In this document: in pieces, positions 36,470-44,856 of the stretch
Layout: the number at the start of each line of letters is the position of its first letter
How positions within the stretch are numbered: the stretch's first letter is position 1
NCBI RefSeq assembly: GCF_900156895.1
Contig: NZ_FTPD01000027.1
Span: forward strand, 1-64,000
Origin: Mesorhizobium prunaredense
Lineage (GTDB): Bacteria > Pseudomonadota > Alphaproteobacteria > Rhizobiales > Rhizobiaceae
Reading direction: 5' to 3'
DNA length: 64,000 nucleotides
Made by a program: the position numbers and the translations under genes
The notes under the pieces: generated by a model
What the model saw: the letters and a program-made list of their open reading frames with translations, nothing else
Told to the model about the DNA's origin: nothing
The model's database searches: none

Positions 36470-37765
36470 ATGCAATCAGCCCGCGACCGCCTCGAAGCCG
36501 TCCTTTCGCGTCTCGCCGTCCGCGCCGACAATGAAAGCGTATTCGTAAAACTCTATCCGGAAGCCGCACGAGCAGCAGCCGACGCCGCCGATGCCAGGCG
36601 CAGAGCCGGCGTGACGCTCGGGCCGCTCGACGGAACAATTCTGTCGATCAAGGACCTGTTCGATGTTGCCGGCGAGCCGACCACGGCCGGTTCGTTGTTG
36701 CTCAGCACCGCGGCGCCGGCGCTGCGAGATGCCGCCATCGTGCGGCGGCTGCGGCAAGCGGGCGCGGTGATCTTCGGCAAGACCAACATGACCGAATTCG
36801 CCTTCACCGCGATCGGCGTCAACCCGCATTACGGCACGCCCGGCAATGCGACCGACGCCGGCCGGATCGCGGGCGGCTCATCCTCCGGCGCCGGTGTTTC
36901 CGTTGCCGAAGGCACAAGCGAGATATCGATCGGCTCCGACACCGGCGGCTCGGTGCGTATTCCGTCGGCGCTGAACGGTGTCGTCGGCTTCAAGCCGACG
37001 GCGCGGCGCGTGTCTCGCGTTGGCGTCTTCCCGCTGTCCGACACGCTCGACTCTATCGGCCCGCTTGCGCGCACCGTCGCCGAATGTGCGGCAGCCGATG
37101 CGGTGATGGCGGGCGAGGAGCCTGTGGCTCTGGTTCCGCTTCCGCTTGCCGGACTGCGCATCGGCGTCCCGCGCGGCGTGCTCTTCGAGGATACGGAAAA
37201 AGAGGTCGCGGCGGCGTTCGAGCGATGTGCTCGCAAGCTGGAACTCGCCGGTGCACGCCTCACTGATCTGTCCATCGATGACCTCCTTGCCGATTTGCGC
37301 GCGGCAACCAGGCGGGCCTCGATCGCGGCAATGGAGGGCGCCGCGGTCCATGCAGATTGGCTGGCAGAAGGTGCGGCGACACCGGTCGATCCGCGGGTGA
37401 GCGAGCCGTTGTCGCGCGCCGCTGCCGTTCCGGCCACGGCCTATATAAGGGCAATCCGCCGCCGCACGGCGCTTGTCGCCACCATGGACGAGCGGCTGGC
37501 GTCTGTCGATGTGCTGGCCCTGCCGACCACGCCGGTCACCGCGCTGACCATCGTGTCGATGACCAGCGACGAAGCTCTGTGTGAGCGTACGGAAGGCCTT
37601 CTGCTGCGCAACACGCAGGTCGCCAACCAGTTCGACCTCTGCGCGATCTCGCTGCCGATGCCGGGAATGGCGCGCCCGGCCGGGCTGATGCTGGTGGCGC
37701 GCAACGGCGACGACCATCGTCTGCTGCGCATCGCTGCGGAAGTCGAGGCACTGCTTGGCCGTTGA
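36470..37765 (+). CDS. Amidase signature family protein
   Basis: 431 residues. The Ser-cisSer-Lys triad is visible: Lys61 (SIKDLFD), GGSSSG (135-140) and Ser161 in GSDTGGS. DLFDVAGEPTTAGS, GKTNMTEFAF and VGFKPTARRVSR are classic amidase features. It hydrolyses an unknown amide. It lies 58 bp after the SDR gene in the same direction and may be co-transcribed. ATG 36470 fits the family start. Confidence 0.88.
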   Translation: MQSARDRLEAVLSRLAVRADNESVFVKLYPEAARAAADAADARRRAGVTLGPLDGTILSIKDLFDVAGEPTTAGSLLLSTAAPALRDAAIVRRLRQAGAVIFGKTNMTEFAFTAIGVNPHYGTPGNATDAGRIAGGSSSGAGVSVAEGTSEISIGSDTGGSVRIPSALNGVVGFKPTARRVSRVGVFPLSDTLDSIGPLARTVAECAAADAVMAGEEPVALVPLPLAGLRIGVPRGVLFEDTEKEVAAAFERCARKLELAGARLTDLSIDDLLADLRAATRRASIAAMEGAAVHADWLAEGAATPVDPRVSEPLSRAAAVPATAYIRAIRRRTALVATMDERLASVDVLALPTTPVTALTIVSMTSDEALCERTEGLLLRNTQVANQFDLCAISLPMPGMARPAGLMLVARNGDDHRLLRIAAEVEALLGR

Positions 37766-37776
37766 AGATGTGAACA

Positions 37777-38163
37777 TTAATGCGCCGAACAGTGGCCGCG
37801 TTCGCTGTCCCTGGACGCGCGTTCGATACCGGTCGCGACCAGCCATGGCAGAGTGTATTGCTTGCCGTCGAGGGTCTGGGTGCGATTCTCGATGGAGCCA
37901 ACGACGACGACCTTGCCGGCGTAGAGCTTGTCCGAAAGATCGAGCGCCTTGTCCTGCTGCGGCAATTCCTCGATGTCGATCGCCACGCCCTTGATGATCT
38001 TGCCCGTGGCAAGCTCGAGCGCGCTGTTCGACGGACAGGGCGTTATCACGCACCGCAGGCCGTTGTCGCAATAGACATAACTGCTCTCGGCCGCAGCTAC
38101 CGAGGGCAGGACGCAGATCGAAACGATCGCAACAAGCAGCGGCGTGCGGCGAAAAACGAGCAT
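37777..38163 (-). CDS. Unrecognised small secreted protein
   Basis: 128 residues with a signal peptide of about 25 residues (RRTPLLVAIVSICVLPSVAAA). The mature part has cysteines in YCDNGLRCVITPC and at the end (GHC), so disulfides are likely. The rest is predicted beta-rich (KVVVVGSIEN, YTLPWLVATGI). I do not recognise a family. It converges on the amidase and follows the hydroxyacid dehydrogenase gene by 44 bp. An ATG four codons earlier (38175) is also possible. Confidence 0.65.
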   Translation of the reverse strand: MLVFRRTPLLVAIVSICVLPSVAAAESSYVYCDNGLRCVITPCPSNSALELATGKIIKGVAIDIEELPQQDKALDLSDKLYAGKVVVVGSIENRTQTLDGKQYTLPWLVATGIERASRDSERGHCSAH

Positions 38164-38206
38164 TGGGTGCAGCATCGTGCAGAAATTGGGCGATACGGCG
38201 ATGGCG

Positions 38207-39187
38207 CTACGCGTCGGCCGGGAACCGCCGCCGGTAGTGCTCGACCACTTCGGGATTGCGCAGGTTGACCGGCAATTTGTTGGCCAGCACCAGCAAGGTT
38301 TCATCAGCCGAACCGACGCCCATGCGCATCATCGACTGCTCGGTGATGCCGGCCATGTGCGGCGTGACAATGACATTGTCGAAGCCGAAATAGGGGTGAT
38401 TGGGCGGCAGCGGCTGCGTCGCAAAGACATCGAGCGCGGCACCGCCGATACGGTCCTTCTGCAGCGCTTCGATCAGCGCCTCGTCGTCGATCACCGGCCC
38501 GCGCGAAATATTGATCAGCAGCGCATGCGGCTTCATTCGACCGATGCGCTCGCGGTTGATCAGGCCGCGCGTCTCCGCTGTCAGCGGGCAGCACAGAACG
38601 ATGATGTCGCTCTGCTCGACCAGCGCGTCGATCGACAGGAAGCCGATCCTGTCCGGCGCCGGCCTCATGCTGCGCGTCGTCGCCACCACGTTCAGGTCGA
38701 AACCATGCGCCGCGATGTGGCCGACTGCCTGTCCGATGGCGCCGAAGCCGACAATGCCGATCGTCTTGCCGGCGAGTTCGCTGGCGAGAATGGTGTGATC
38801 GCGGCCGGCCAGCCAGCCCTTCGCCCGCAAGTCGCGGTCGACCATGCGGAAACGCCGCAGCAGCGCCAAGGCCGCGAACATCACGTATTCGGCGACCGAG
38901 CGCGCATTGACCGCCGGCACGTTTGCCACCAGCACGCCGGCCGCCGTGGCGGCTTCCATGGGGACCATGTCGAGCCCGGCGCCGTGGCGGATTGCCGCCC
39001 GGAGCTTCGTCGCCCCTTCGAAAAGCGCTGATGGCAGCGGCGCACGAACGATGATGATATCGGCGTCCCTAGCCTCAGTCGCCAGCGTGTCGGCATCGAG
39101 GGCGGAGGCGACGACGAGTTCGCCGGCGCCGGTCAGCATGGCGGAAGCGCGCGGATGCAGCGTGTGTGTCGTCAGGATTTTTGGCAT
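38207..39187 (-). CDS. D-2-hydroxyacid dehydrogenase family protein
   Basis: 326 residues. NAD-binding GFGAIG is at 147-152, catalytic Arg229 in NISRG and catalytic His277 in TPHMAG. The glutamate that normally pairs with the histidine (DVF..EP) is Gln258 here (DVFATQP). The family oxidises or reduces 2-hydroxy/2-keto acids; next to a sugar-acid dehydratase it may handle a keto-sugar acid. It lies one base after the GntR stop. Confidence 0.87.
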   Translation of the reverse strand: MPKILTTHTLHPRASAMLTGAGELVVASALDADTLATEARDADIIIVRAPLPSALFEGATKLRAAIRHGAGLDMVPMEAATAAGVLVANVPAVNARSVAEYVMFAALALLRRFRMVDRDLRAKGWLAGRDHTILASELAGKTIGIVGFGAIGQAVGHIAAHGFDLNVVATTRSMRPAPDRIGFLSIDALVEQSDIIVLCCPLTAETRGLINRERIGRMKPHALLINISRGPVIDDEALIEALQKDRIGGAALDVFATQPLPPNHPYFGFDNVIVTPHMAGITEQSMMRMGVGSADETLLVLANKLPVNLRNPEVVEHYRRRFPADA

Positions 39188-39188
39188 G

Positions 39189-39905
39189 TTAGACCGGTTC
39201 GAGCGCTGGGCTATTGGGTTCTGCCCCGCCGCCCTCGATCAGGCCTTTCCAGTAGCTTTCCGCGCCTTGCAGATGGGCGCTCATCAGCGCCTGGGCGAGA
39301 TTGCCGTCGCGGCGCAGCAGCGCCTCGTAGATCTGGATGTGCTCGGCATGCGAGCGCATGCTGCGTTCGGGATCGTTGAAGTAGATCGGCAGGCGTTGCT
39401 CGCCCATCAGGTAATAGACGCTGCATATGTTGTGAAAAACGCTGTTCTTGGTTGCCCGCACGATCTCAAGGTGAAATTCGCGGTCCTCCTTGGCGAGGCC
39501 CTCGCCCGCCGCAATGCGGTCTTCCGAAGCCTTGAGGATTTCGCGCAGCCGTTCGAAATTTTCCTCGGTGGCGCGCGAGCAGGCAAGCTCTGCAGCCTTG
39601 ATCTCGTGGATCTTGCGCAACTCGACGGTCTCGTAGATCTGGATCGGATCGAGCGGCAGGCCGGCCCTGGCAAAAAGCGCCATCGCCTCGACGCTGGCCT
39701 GCTTGGTGTCGATGTAGATGCCGGACTTGGCCCGGCGCTCGACGATGCGCATGGCTTCAAGGATGGCCAGCGCTTCGCGGATCTGGCCGCGGCTGACGGC
39801 GAAATGCTCGGCCAGCTCACGCTCCGACGGCGTTCGGCCCGTCGCCTTGTCGGAGTGCGAGAACAGATAGGCGGCGAGTTCCGCGAGAAGGTTCTTTTCT
39901 TTCAT
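39189..39905 (-). CDS. GntR family regulator, FCD subfamily
   Basis: 238 residues. Winged helix RTPSERELAEHFAVSRGQIREALAILEAMRIVERR (about 24-58) and an all-helical FCD domain whose metal/ligand residues include EDREFHLEIVRAT and SHAEHIQIYEAL. FCD regulators bind TGGT-N3-ACCA palindromes and sense small organic acids. Such palindromes lie before this operon (42134), before the divergent operon (42314) and before the CUT1 importer (26302, 26478), so this is the best candidate for controlling all of them. It is the third gene of its operon, two bases after the dehydratase. Confidence 0.92.
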   Translation of the reverse strand: MKEKNLLAELAAYLFSHSDKATGRTPSERELAEHFAVSRGQIREALAILEAMRIVERRAKSGIYIDTKQASVEAMALFARAGLPLDPIQIYETVELRKIHEIKAAELACSRATEENFERLREILKASEDRIAAGEGLAKEDREFHLEIVRATKNSVFHNICSVYYLMGEQRLPIYFNDPERSMRSHAEHIQIYEALLRRDGNLAQALMSAHLQGAESYWKGLIEGGGAEPNSPALEPV

Positions 39906-39907
39906 GA

Positions 39908-41077
39908 TCAGCCGCGTAGCGCGTGCGCCTCCAGGAACCGTTCCGAAAGGGTGAATCCCAGTCCAGGCTTCTCGGGGATCGCTATCATACCGTCCTTTGC
40001 TTCGACAGTCTCCTCGATCAGATCGTGGATCATCGGATTGGCGCCGAGCGAATATTCGACGGTAAAGCTAGCCGGCGAAGCCGCGCAGACATGCAGCCCG
40101 GCAAAGAAGCAAGGCGCGCCGGCCCACAGATGCGGCGCGAAGCGCAGATTGAAGGCGCTGGCGATGGTGCCGATCTTCATCGCCTCGCTGATGCCGCCGC
40201 AGAAGGCCGGGTCAGGCTGGAAGATGTCGGCAGCCTTGAGCGTGGCGAGGTCGCGGAAGGCATAGCGCGTCGCTTCGCTTTCGCCGGTGGCGATCGGGAT
40301 GGAGCCGGACGCCCGCACTTCGGCCATCCCAGGCTTGTCGTCGGCGATGACCGGCTCCTCGAACCAGGCCAGATCGAGATCGCCGGCGAGATGGATGAAG
40401 CGTTTGGCTTCCGCCACCGTATAGGTGCCGTGCGCATCGACCATCAGGTCGACTTCGGGGCCGAGCGCCTGTCTTGCGGCGCGGACGCGGGCGGCGGAAT
40501 TGTGCGGAGCACCGTCCATCGCGCCGATCCGCATCTTCAGCGCCTTGAAGCCGCCCTTGGCGATATAGGATTTCAACTGCTCGCCGATCGCCTCGGTGGA
40601 GGCCCAGCCGCCGGAAGCATAGGCCGGCATGCGGTCAAGCTTGCGGCCGCCGAGCAGCCGCCAGACCGGAAGCCCCAACGACTTGCCCAGAATATCCCAC
40701 AAGGCGATGTCGACGGCGCTGATTGCGGCGACGCTGATGCCGCGCCGCGCCAATTGCGGCATGGCATGGCCGTTTTGCGCGGCGCTGTCGTGGCGCACGC
40801 CATTGTAGAGCATCTCCCAGATCACCCCGATGTCGGCCGGATCGCAGCCGATCAGCTGCGGGCCGACCTCGTGGTTCAGCATGTGGACGAGGGCGCCATA
40901 GCTGCCGGTGCTGCCGGCGGCATTCTTGCCTTCGCCCCAGCCGACCAGCCCATCGGCGGTCTCGATGCGCAGGATTGCGGCGTCGAACGTTGTCACCTGA
41001 CCGAAGTCGCTGCGGTGCTGCCGCGCGGCTTCGATCGGTATGCGGACCCACCAGGCTTGGACAGTCTTGATGCGCAT
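39908..41077 (-). CDS. Mandelate racemase/muconate lactonizing (enolase superfamily) sugar-acid dehydratase
   Basis: 389 residues. The catalytic barrel shows LKMR (Lys plus Arg in place of KxK), metal ligands Asp in VDAHGTY, Glu in WFEEPV, Glu in ATGES, and the His of the His-Asp pair in FAPHLW. This pattern fits acid-sugar dehydratases that abstract the proton alpha to a carboxylate. The substrate is unknown. ATG 41077 has AGAGGA six bases upstream; ATG 41083 is too close to it. Confidence 0.87.
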   Translation of the reverse strand: MRIKTVQAWWVRIPIEAARQHRSDFGQVTTFDAAILRIETADGLVGWGEGKNAAGSTGSYGALVHMLNHEVGPQLIGCDPADIGVIWEMLYNGVRHDSAAQNGHAMPQLARRGISVAAISAVDIALWDILGKSLGLPVWRLLGGRKLDRMPAYASGGWASTEAIGEQLKSYIAKGGFKALKMRIGAMDGAPHNSAARVRAARQALGPEVDLMVDAHGTYTVAEAKRFIHLAGDLDLAWFEEPVIADDKPGMAEVRASGSIPIATGESEATRYAFRDLATLKAADIFQPDPAFCGGISEAMKIGTIASAFNLRFAPHLWAGAPCFFAGLHVCAASPASFTVEYSLGANPMIHDLIEETVEAKDGMIAIPEKPGLGFTLSERFLEAHALRG

Positions 41078-41144
41078 GTTCATCCTCTGCCTTGCCGCCG
41101 TTAGGGGCCGCCGTCGGGCGGAAAGGCTCGTTTCCAGAGATCGA

Positions 41145-42032
41145 TTACTTGATCAGCGGCAGCAGCGTTTCGGCGGTGATGCGCATTTGGTCGGTGTAGA
41201 ATTTTTCCGTGAGCACGCTGGAACCGTGGTCCTGGATGAATTTGAGCTGCTCCGGCGAGATGTCGACCGGGTTGCGTTCGACCATGTCGGGATAGGGAGC
41301 AGCCGGCGTGCGGTCGACAGGGGCGACGAACTCGTTGGTCAACGCGCCGTCGTAACCGACTTCTTTCAGGGTGCCGACGATCTTCGGCCAGTCGATCTGT
41401 CCGAGGCCGGCGGCGAAGCGGTTGTTGTCAGCGACGTGGAAATCGAACAGGCGGTTTCCGACCTGCCGGATGGCATCGTAGACGTTAAACTCCTCCATGT
41501 GGAGGTGATAGGCGTCAAGGCAGACACCGCATTCGGGGCTGACCGCATCGGCCAGCGCCAGCGCCTGGGCGCCGCGGTTGAACAGATAGGTCTCGAAGCG
41601 GTTGAGCGGCTCGATCGCGACCTTGACGCCCACCTTCTTGGCATGGGTAAAGCATTCCCTGGTGGCGTCGACCACCCATTCCCATTCTTCTTCCTCGGTG
41701 CCGTCCGGCACCACCTTGCCGACGGTGGCGGGAACGAGCGTGATGATCTCGCCGTCGAGTTCGCTCACCATCGTCAGCACCTCCTTGACATACTGCACCG
41801 AGCGCTCGCGCTGGCCCTGGTCCCTGGCGGCGAGATTGCGCTCGCCCAGCATCAGCGTCACCGCTCCCCAGCAGCGGATGCCGTGCTCGTTCAGGAGGGC
41901 ACGTGTCTCATTGATCTTGTATTGCCCGGGCTCGCCGGAAATCTCGATCGACTCATAGCCGAATTTCTTGATGCGCTTGAGCGTCGTCTCCAGCGGTTCC
42001 GCCCGCATCCAGTTGTGCGTCGAAAGATGCAT
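41145..42032 (-). CDS. Sugar phosphate isomerase/epimerase
   Basis: 295-residue TIM barrel. The metal ligands are in IEPLNRFE, CLDAYHLHMEE, FHVADNNR and LTNEFVAP. It resembles hydroxypyruvate isomerase/ketose epimerase proteins. It is first in the leftward operon with the dehydratase, GntR and dehydrogenase. GGGAAGGAC precedes ATG 42032. Confidence 0.85.
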   Translation of the reverse strand: MHLSTHNWMRAEPLETTLKRIKKFGYESIEISGEPGQYKINETRALLNEHGIRCWGAVTLMLGERNLAARDQGQRERSVQYVKEVLTMVSELDGEIITLVPATVGKVVPDGTEEEEWEWVVDATRECFTHAKKVGVKVAIEPLNRFETYLFNRGAQALALADAVSPECGVCLDAYHLHMEEFNVYDAIRQVGNRLFDFHVADNNRFAAGLGQIDWPKIVGTLKEVGYDGALTNEFVAPVDRTPAAPYPDMVERNPVDISPEQLKFIQDHGSSVLTEKFYTDQMRITAETLLPLIK

Positions 42033-42133
42033 GGTCTGTCCTTCCCAGAATTCGCCTGTAACAATTCGCCTGCGACGCACCCCAGATTGCGTTGCATGGT
42101 TCCTCCCCAAGGCGCTCCAGCATTTTTCGTAAC

Positions 42134-42144
42134 TGGTTCGACCA
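42134..42144. promoter_or_regulatory. GntR operator TGGTTCGACCA
   Basis: Identical in all 11 bases to 26302-26312. It lies about 100 bp upstream of the leftward isomerase gene and so could also autoregulate the GntR gene in that operon. Confidence 0.6.
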
Positions 42145-42294
42145 ATTGGGCGTGAAAAGAGGTCTACAGCAATTTCATCTGGACGGCAAGAAATCCTGCA
42201 AGGCAGCCCCGGTTCATGATTATTTCTTTGATTAAACTGGCATATTTGCCCGCTGCCCGGTGATTTGCGCAGCGCTGCTTGCGCGCGACGGCGC

Positions 42295-42324
42295 TTGACC
42301 AAATGAGCATATTTGGTAATACCA
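42295..42324 (+). promoter_or_regulatory. Promoter with embedded GntR operator (TGGTAATACCA)
   Basis: TTGACC (42295-42300), 16-bp spacer, TAATAC (42317-42322), the latter within TGGTAATACCA (42314-42324). It is the same design and operator sequence as at 26460-26488, here for the rightward isomerase/oxidoreductase operon. Confidence 0.65.
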
Positions 42325-42425
42325 GAATGGCGGTGCGCACTAGCGCCTGTCGAGAAAGACCAAACAGGCTGGCCCTGCTTTCAATCGGCGCTATGCTTGG
42401 TCGTGGATAATTAGGGAGGATGCCG

Positions 42426-43481
42426 ATGCCGTCGACAATGAAAGGTCCTGGGCTGTTTCTGGCGCAGTTCGCGGGCGATGCCGCACCGTTCAATTCGCTG
42501 CCGTCGATCACCAGATGGGCGGCCGGGCTGGGCTACAAGGGCGTGCAGATCCCGACCTGGGACAGCCGGCTGTTCGACCTCGAGAAAGCGGCGTCTTCCC
42601 AGGCCTATTGCGACGAGGTGAAGGGCATCTGCAGCGATGCCGGCGTCGAGATCACCGAGCTGTCGACGCACCTGCAGGGGCAGTTGGTGGCGGTGCATCC
42701 GGCCTATGACGCGCAGTTCGACGGCTTCGCACCGCCTGCGGTGCACAACAACCCGAAGGCCAGACAGCAATGGGCGGTCGAACAGATGAAGTTCGGCGCC
42801 AAGGCTTCGAAGAACCTCGGGCTCAAGGCGTCGGTGTCGTTTTGTGGAGCGTTGGCTTTTCCCTACCTTTATCCGTGGCCGCAACGGCCGGCGGGATTGA
42901 TCGAGGAAGCGTTTTCCGAGCTGGGGAAGCGCTGGAAACCGATCCTCGACGTCTATGAGGACAATGGCGTCGATCTCGGCTACGAGATCCATCCGGGCGA
43001 GGACGTCTTCGACGGTGCGACATTCGAGATGTTCCTTGACGCGGTCGGCGGCCACAAGCGCTGCAACATCAATTACGACCCGTCGCATTTCCTGCTGCAG
43101 CAGCTCGACTATCTCGAATTCATCGACATCTATCACGAGCGGATCAAGGCCTTCCACGCCAAGGATGCCGAGTTCAATCCGACCGGCCGGCAAGGCGTCT
43201 ATTCCGGTTATCAGAGCTGGACGAACCGGGCCGGGCGTTTCCGCTCGCTCGGCGATGGCCAGGTGGACTTCGGCGGCATCTTCTCCAAGCTCGCCCAGTA
43301 TGACTACGATTCATGGGCGGTTCTGGAATGGGAGTGCTGCCTGAAGCACCCCGAGGATGGCGCGGCCGAAGGCGCGCCCTTCATCCAGCATCACATCATC
43401 AGGGTGACGGAAAAGGCATTCGACGATTTCGCCGGCGGCGCGACCGATAAAAAGGTGCTGCGCGCCATGATGGGAATCTAG
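42426..43481 (+). CDS. Sugar phosphate isomerase/epimerase family protein
   Basis: 351-residue TIM-barrel protein: metal ligands in YEIHPGED, NINYDPSHF, AFHAKDAEF and LEWECC. Proteins of this type occur with Gfo/Idh/MocA oxidoreductases in inositol-like and 3-keto-sugar pathways. GGGAGGA precedes ATG 42426 by about five bases; an ATG at 42420 overlaps that site. A palindromic repeat follows the stop. Confidence 0.87.
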   Translation: MPSTMKGPGLFLAQFAGDAAPFNSLPSITRWAAGLGYKGVQIPTWDSRLFDLEKAASSQAYCDEVKGICSDAGVEITELSTHLQGQLVAVHPAYDAQFDGFAPPAVHNNPKARQQWAVEQMKFGAKASKNLGLKASVSFCGALAFPYLYPWPQRPAGLIEEAFSELGKRWKPILDVYEDNGVDLGYEIHPGEDVFDGATFEMFLDAVGGHKRCNINYDPSHFLLQQLDYLEFIDIYHERIKAFHAKDAEFNPTGRQGVYSGYQSWTNRAGRFRSLGDGQVDFGGIFSKLAQYDYDSWAVLEWECCLKHPEDGAAEGAPFIQHHIIRVTEKAFDDFAGGATDKKVLRAMMGI

Positions 43482-43488
43482 CTTTTTT

Positions 43489-43610
43489 CCCTCCCCCTCG
43501 AGGGGAGGGTCGATCCGCGCAGCGGATCGGGGTGGGGTCGCTGAGCATGGAGCTCGGCATGAACCGACCCCTCCCGGCCCTTCGGGCCACCCTCCCCTCA
43601 AGGGGGAGGG
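43489..43610. repeat. Palindromic repeat between isomerase and oxidoreductase genes
   Basis: The end 43489-43510 and the complement of 43589-43610 agree at 21 of 22 positions (CCCTCCCCCTCGAGGGGAGG versus CCCTCCCCCTTGAGGGGAGG over 20 of them). Inner hairpins include GATCCGC/GCGGATC and GGCCC/GGGCC. It belongs to a common rhizobial intergenic class. It lies within an operon, so it must be transcribed. Confidence 0.85.
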
Positions 43611-43635
43611 GTATTTCAGACGAGGGAGAAAGATC

Positions 43636-44823
43636 ATGGTCGGCGCATCGAAGTCGGAAACGGGAGGCGGCCCGATCCGCTACGGCATGGTCGGCGGCGG
43701 GCAAGGCGCCTTCATCGGCGCGGTGCACCGGATCGCGGCGCGCATGGACAATGAGTTCGTGCTGGTCGCCGGTGCCCTGTCATCTGACCCGGCGCGTGCC
43801 AAGGCCTCGGCCGAGGAGCTTGGGCTCGATCCGGCGCGCAGCTACGGCTCGTTCGCCGGGATGGCCAAGGCCGAGGCCAAGCGGCCGGACGGCATCGAGG
43901 TGGTGGCCATCGTCACGCCCAACAATGTGCACGTGCCGGCGGCGAAGGCGTTTCTCGAAGCCGGCATCCACGTCATCTGCGACAAGCCGCTGGCGACGAC
44001 GTTGGCGGAAGCGAAGAAGCTGGCGGCACTGGTCGAAAAGACCGGCAAGGTCTTCGTCCTCACCCACAACTACACCGCCTATCCGATGGTGCGGCAGGCG
44101 CGCGAGATGGTGGCCAAGGGGCAGCTTGGCGACATCCGCATCGTGCAGTCGGAATATCCGCAGGATTGGCTGACCGAGGACCTTGCCGCCACCGGCCAGA
44201 AGCAGGCGGCCTGGCGCTCGGATCCCAAACAGGCCGGCGCCGGCGGGGCGCTGGGCGACATCGGCACGCATGCCTACAATCTCGCACGCTTCGTCTGCGG
44301 GCTTGAGCTCGATGCGCTTTCCGCCGATCTCGACGCCTTCGTGCCGGGGCGGCAGCTCGACGACAATGTCAATGTGATGCTGCGCTTCAAGCCGGTCGGC
44401 AAGTCGCACCCTGCCAAGGGCATGTTGTGGGCGAGCCAGGTGGCGCCCGGCCACGAGAACGGGCTGAAGCTGCGCATCTACGGCTCGAAAGGCGGGCTTG
44501 AATGGGTGCAGGCCGACCCGAACTACCTCTGGTACACGCCGTTCGGCCAGCCGAAGCAGTTGATCACTCGAAATGGCGCCGGCGCGCTGCCCGTCGCCGG
44601 GCGCGTCAGCCGCGTTCCGTCAGGCCATCCGGAAGGCTATCTCGAAGGCTTCGCCAACATCTACCAGGAGGCGGCCCGCGCCATCCGCGCGGCGCGCCGG
44701 AAGGGCGGCAAGCCGGCTAAGGACGTTATCTTCCCGACCATCCAGGACGGTGTCGAAGGCATGGCCTTCATCGAAGCCTGCGTAAAGTCGTCGAAGAAGA
44801 ACGGGGCCTGGACGAAGCTCTAG
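43636..44823 (+). CDS. Gfo/Idh/MocA family oxidoreductase
   Basis: 395 residues. N-terminal Rossmann loop MVGGGQGAFIGAVHR (about 18-32), CDKPLA in place of the usual EKP, carrying the conserved Lys, and the substrate-domain histidine in GGALGDIGTHAYN. Members oxidise or reduce sugar hydroxyls with NAD(P). Flanked by two TIM-barrel isomerases, it may oxidise a sugar or glycoside at a ring carbon. GGGAGAAAG precedes ATG 43636. Confidence 0.9.
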   Translation: MVGASKSETGGGPIRYGMVGGGQGAFIGAVHRIAARMDNEFVLVAGALSSDPARAKASAEELGLDPARSYGSFAGMAKAEAKRPDGIEVVAIVTPNNVHVPAAKAFLEAGIHVICDKPLATTLAEAKKLAALVEKTGKVFVLTHNYTAYPMVRQAREMVAKGQLGDIRIVQSEYPQDWLTEDLAATGQKQAAWRSDPKQAGAGGALGDIGTHAYNLARFVCGLELDALSADLDAFVPGRQLDDNVNVMLRFKPVGKSHPAKGMLWASQVAPGHENGLKLRIYGSKGGLEWVQADPNYLWYTPFGQPKQLITRNGAGALPVAGRVSRVPSGHPEGYLEGFANIYQEAARAIRAARRKGGKPAKDVIFPTIQDGVEGMAFIEACVKSSKKNGAWTKL

Positions 44824-44856
44824 AGAACAATCGAAAATCATGAGGAGGGGGCGTCG

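Larger units (their letters stand above)
42033..42425. other. Divergent control region between two isomerase operons
   Basis: 393 bp without a supported gene. It has a TGGTTCGACCA operator at 42134-42144, about 100 bp before the leftward start, and a promoter plus TGGTAATACCA operator at 42295-42324, about 100 bp before the rightward start. Centre spacing is 180 bp. The arrangement copies that at 26302-26488. Confidence 0.7.
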
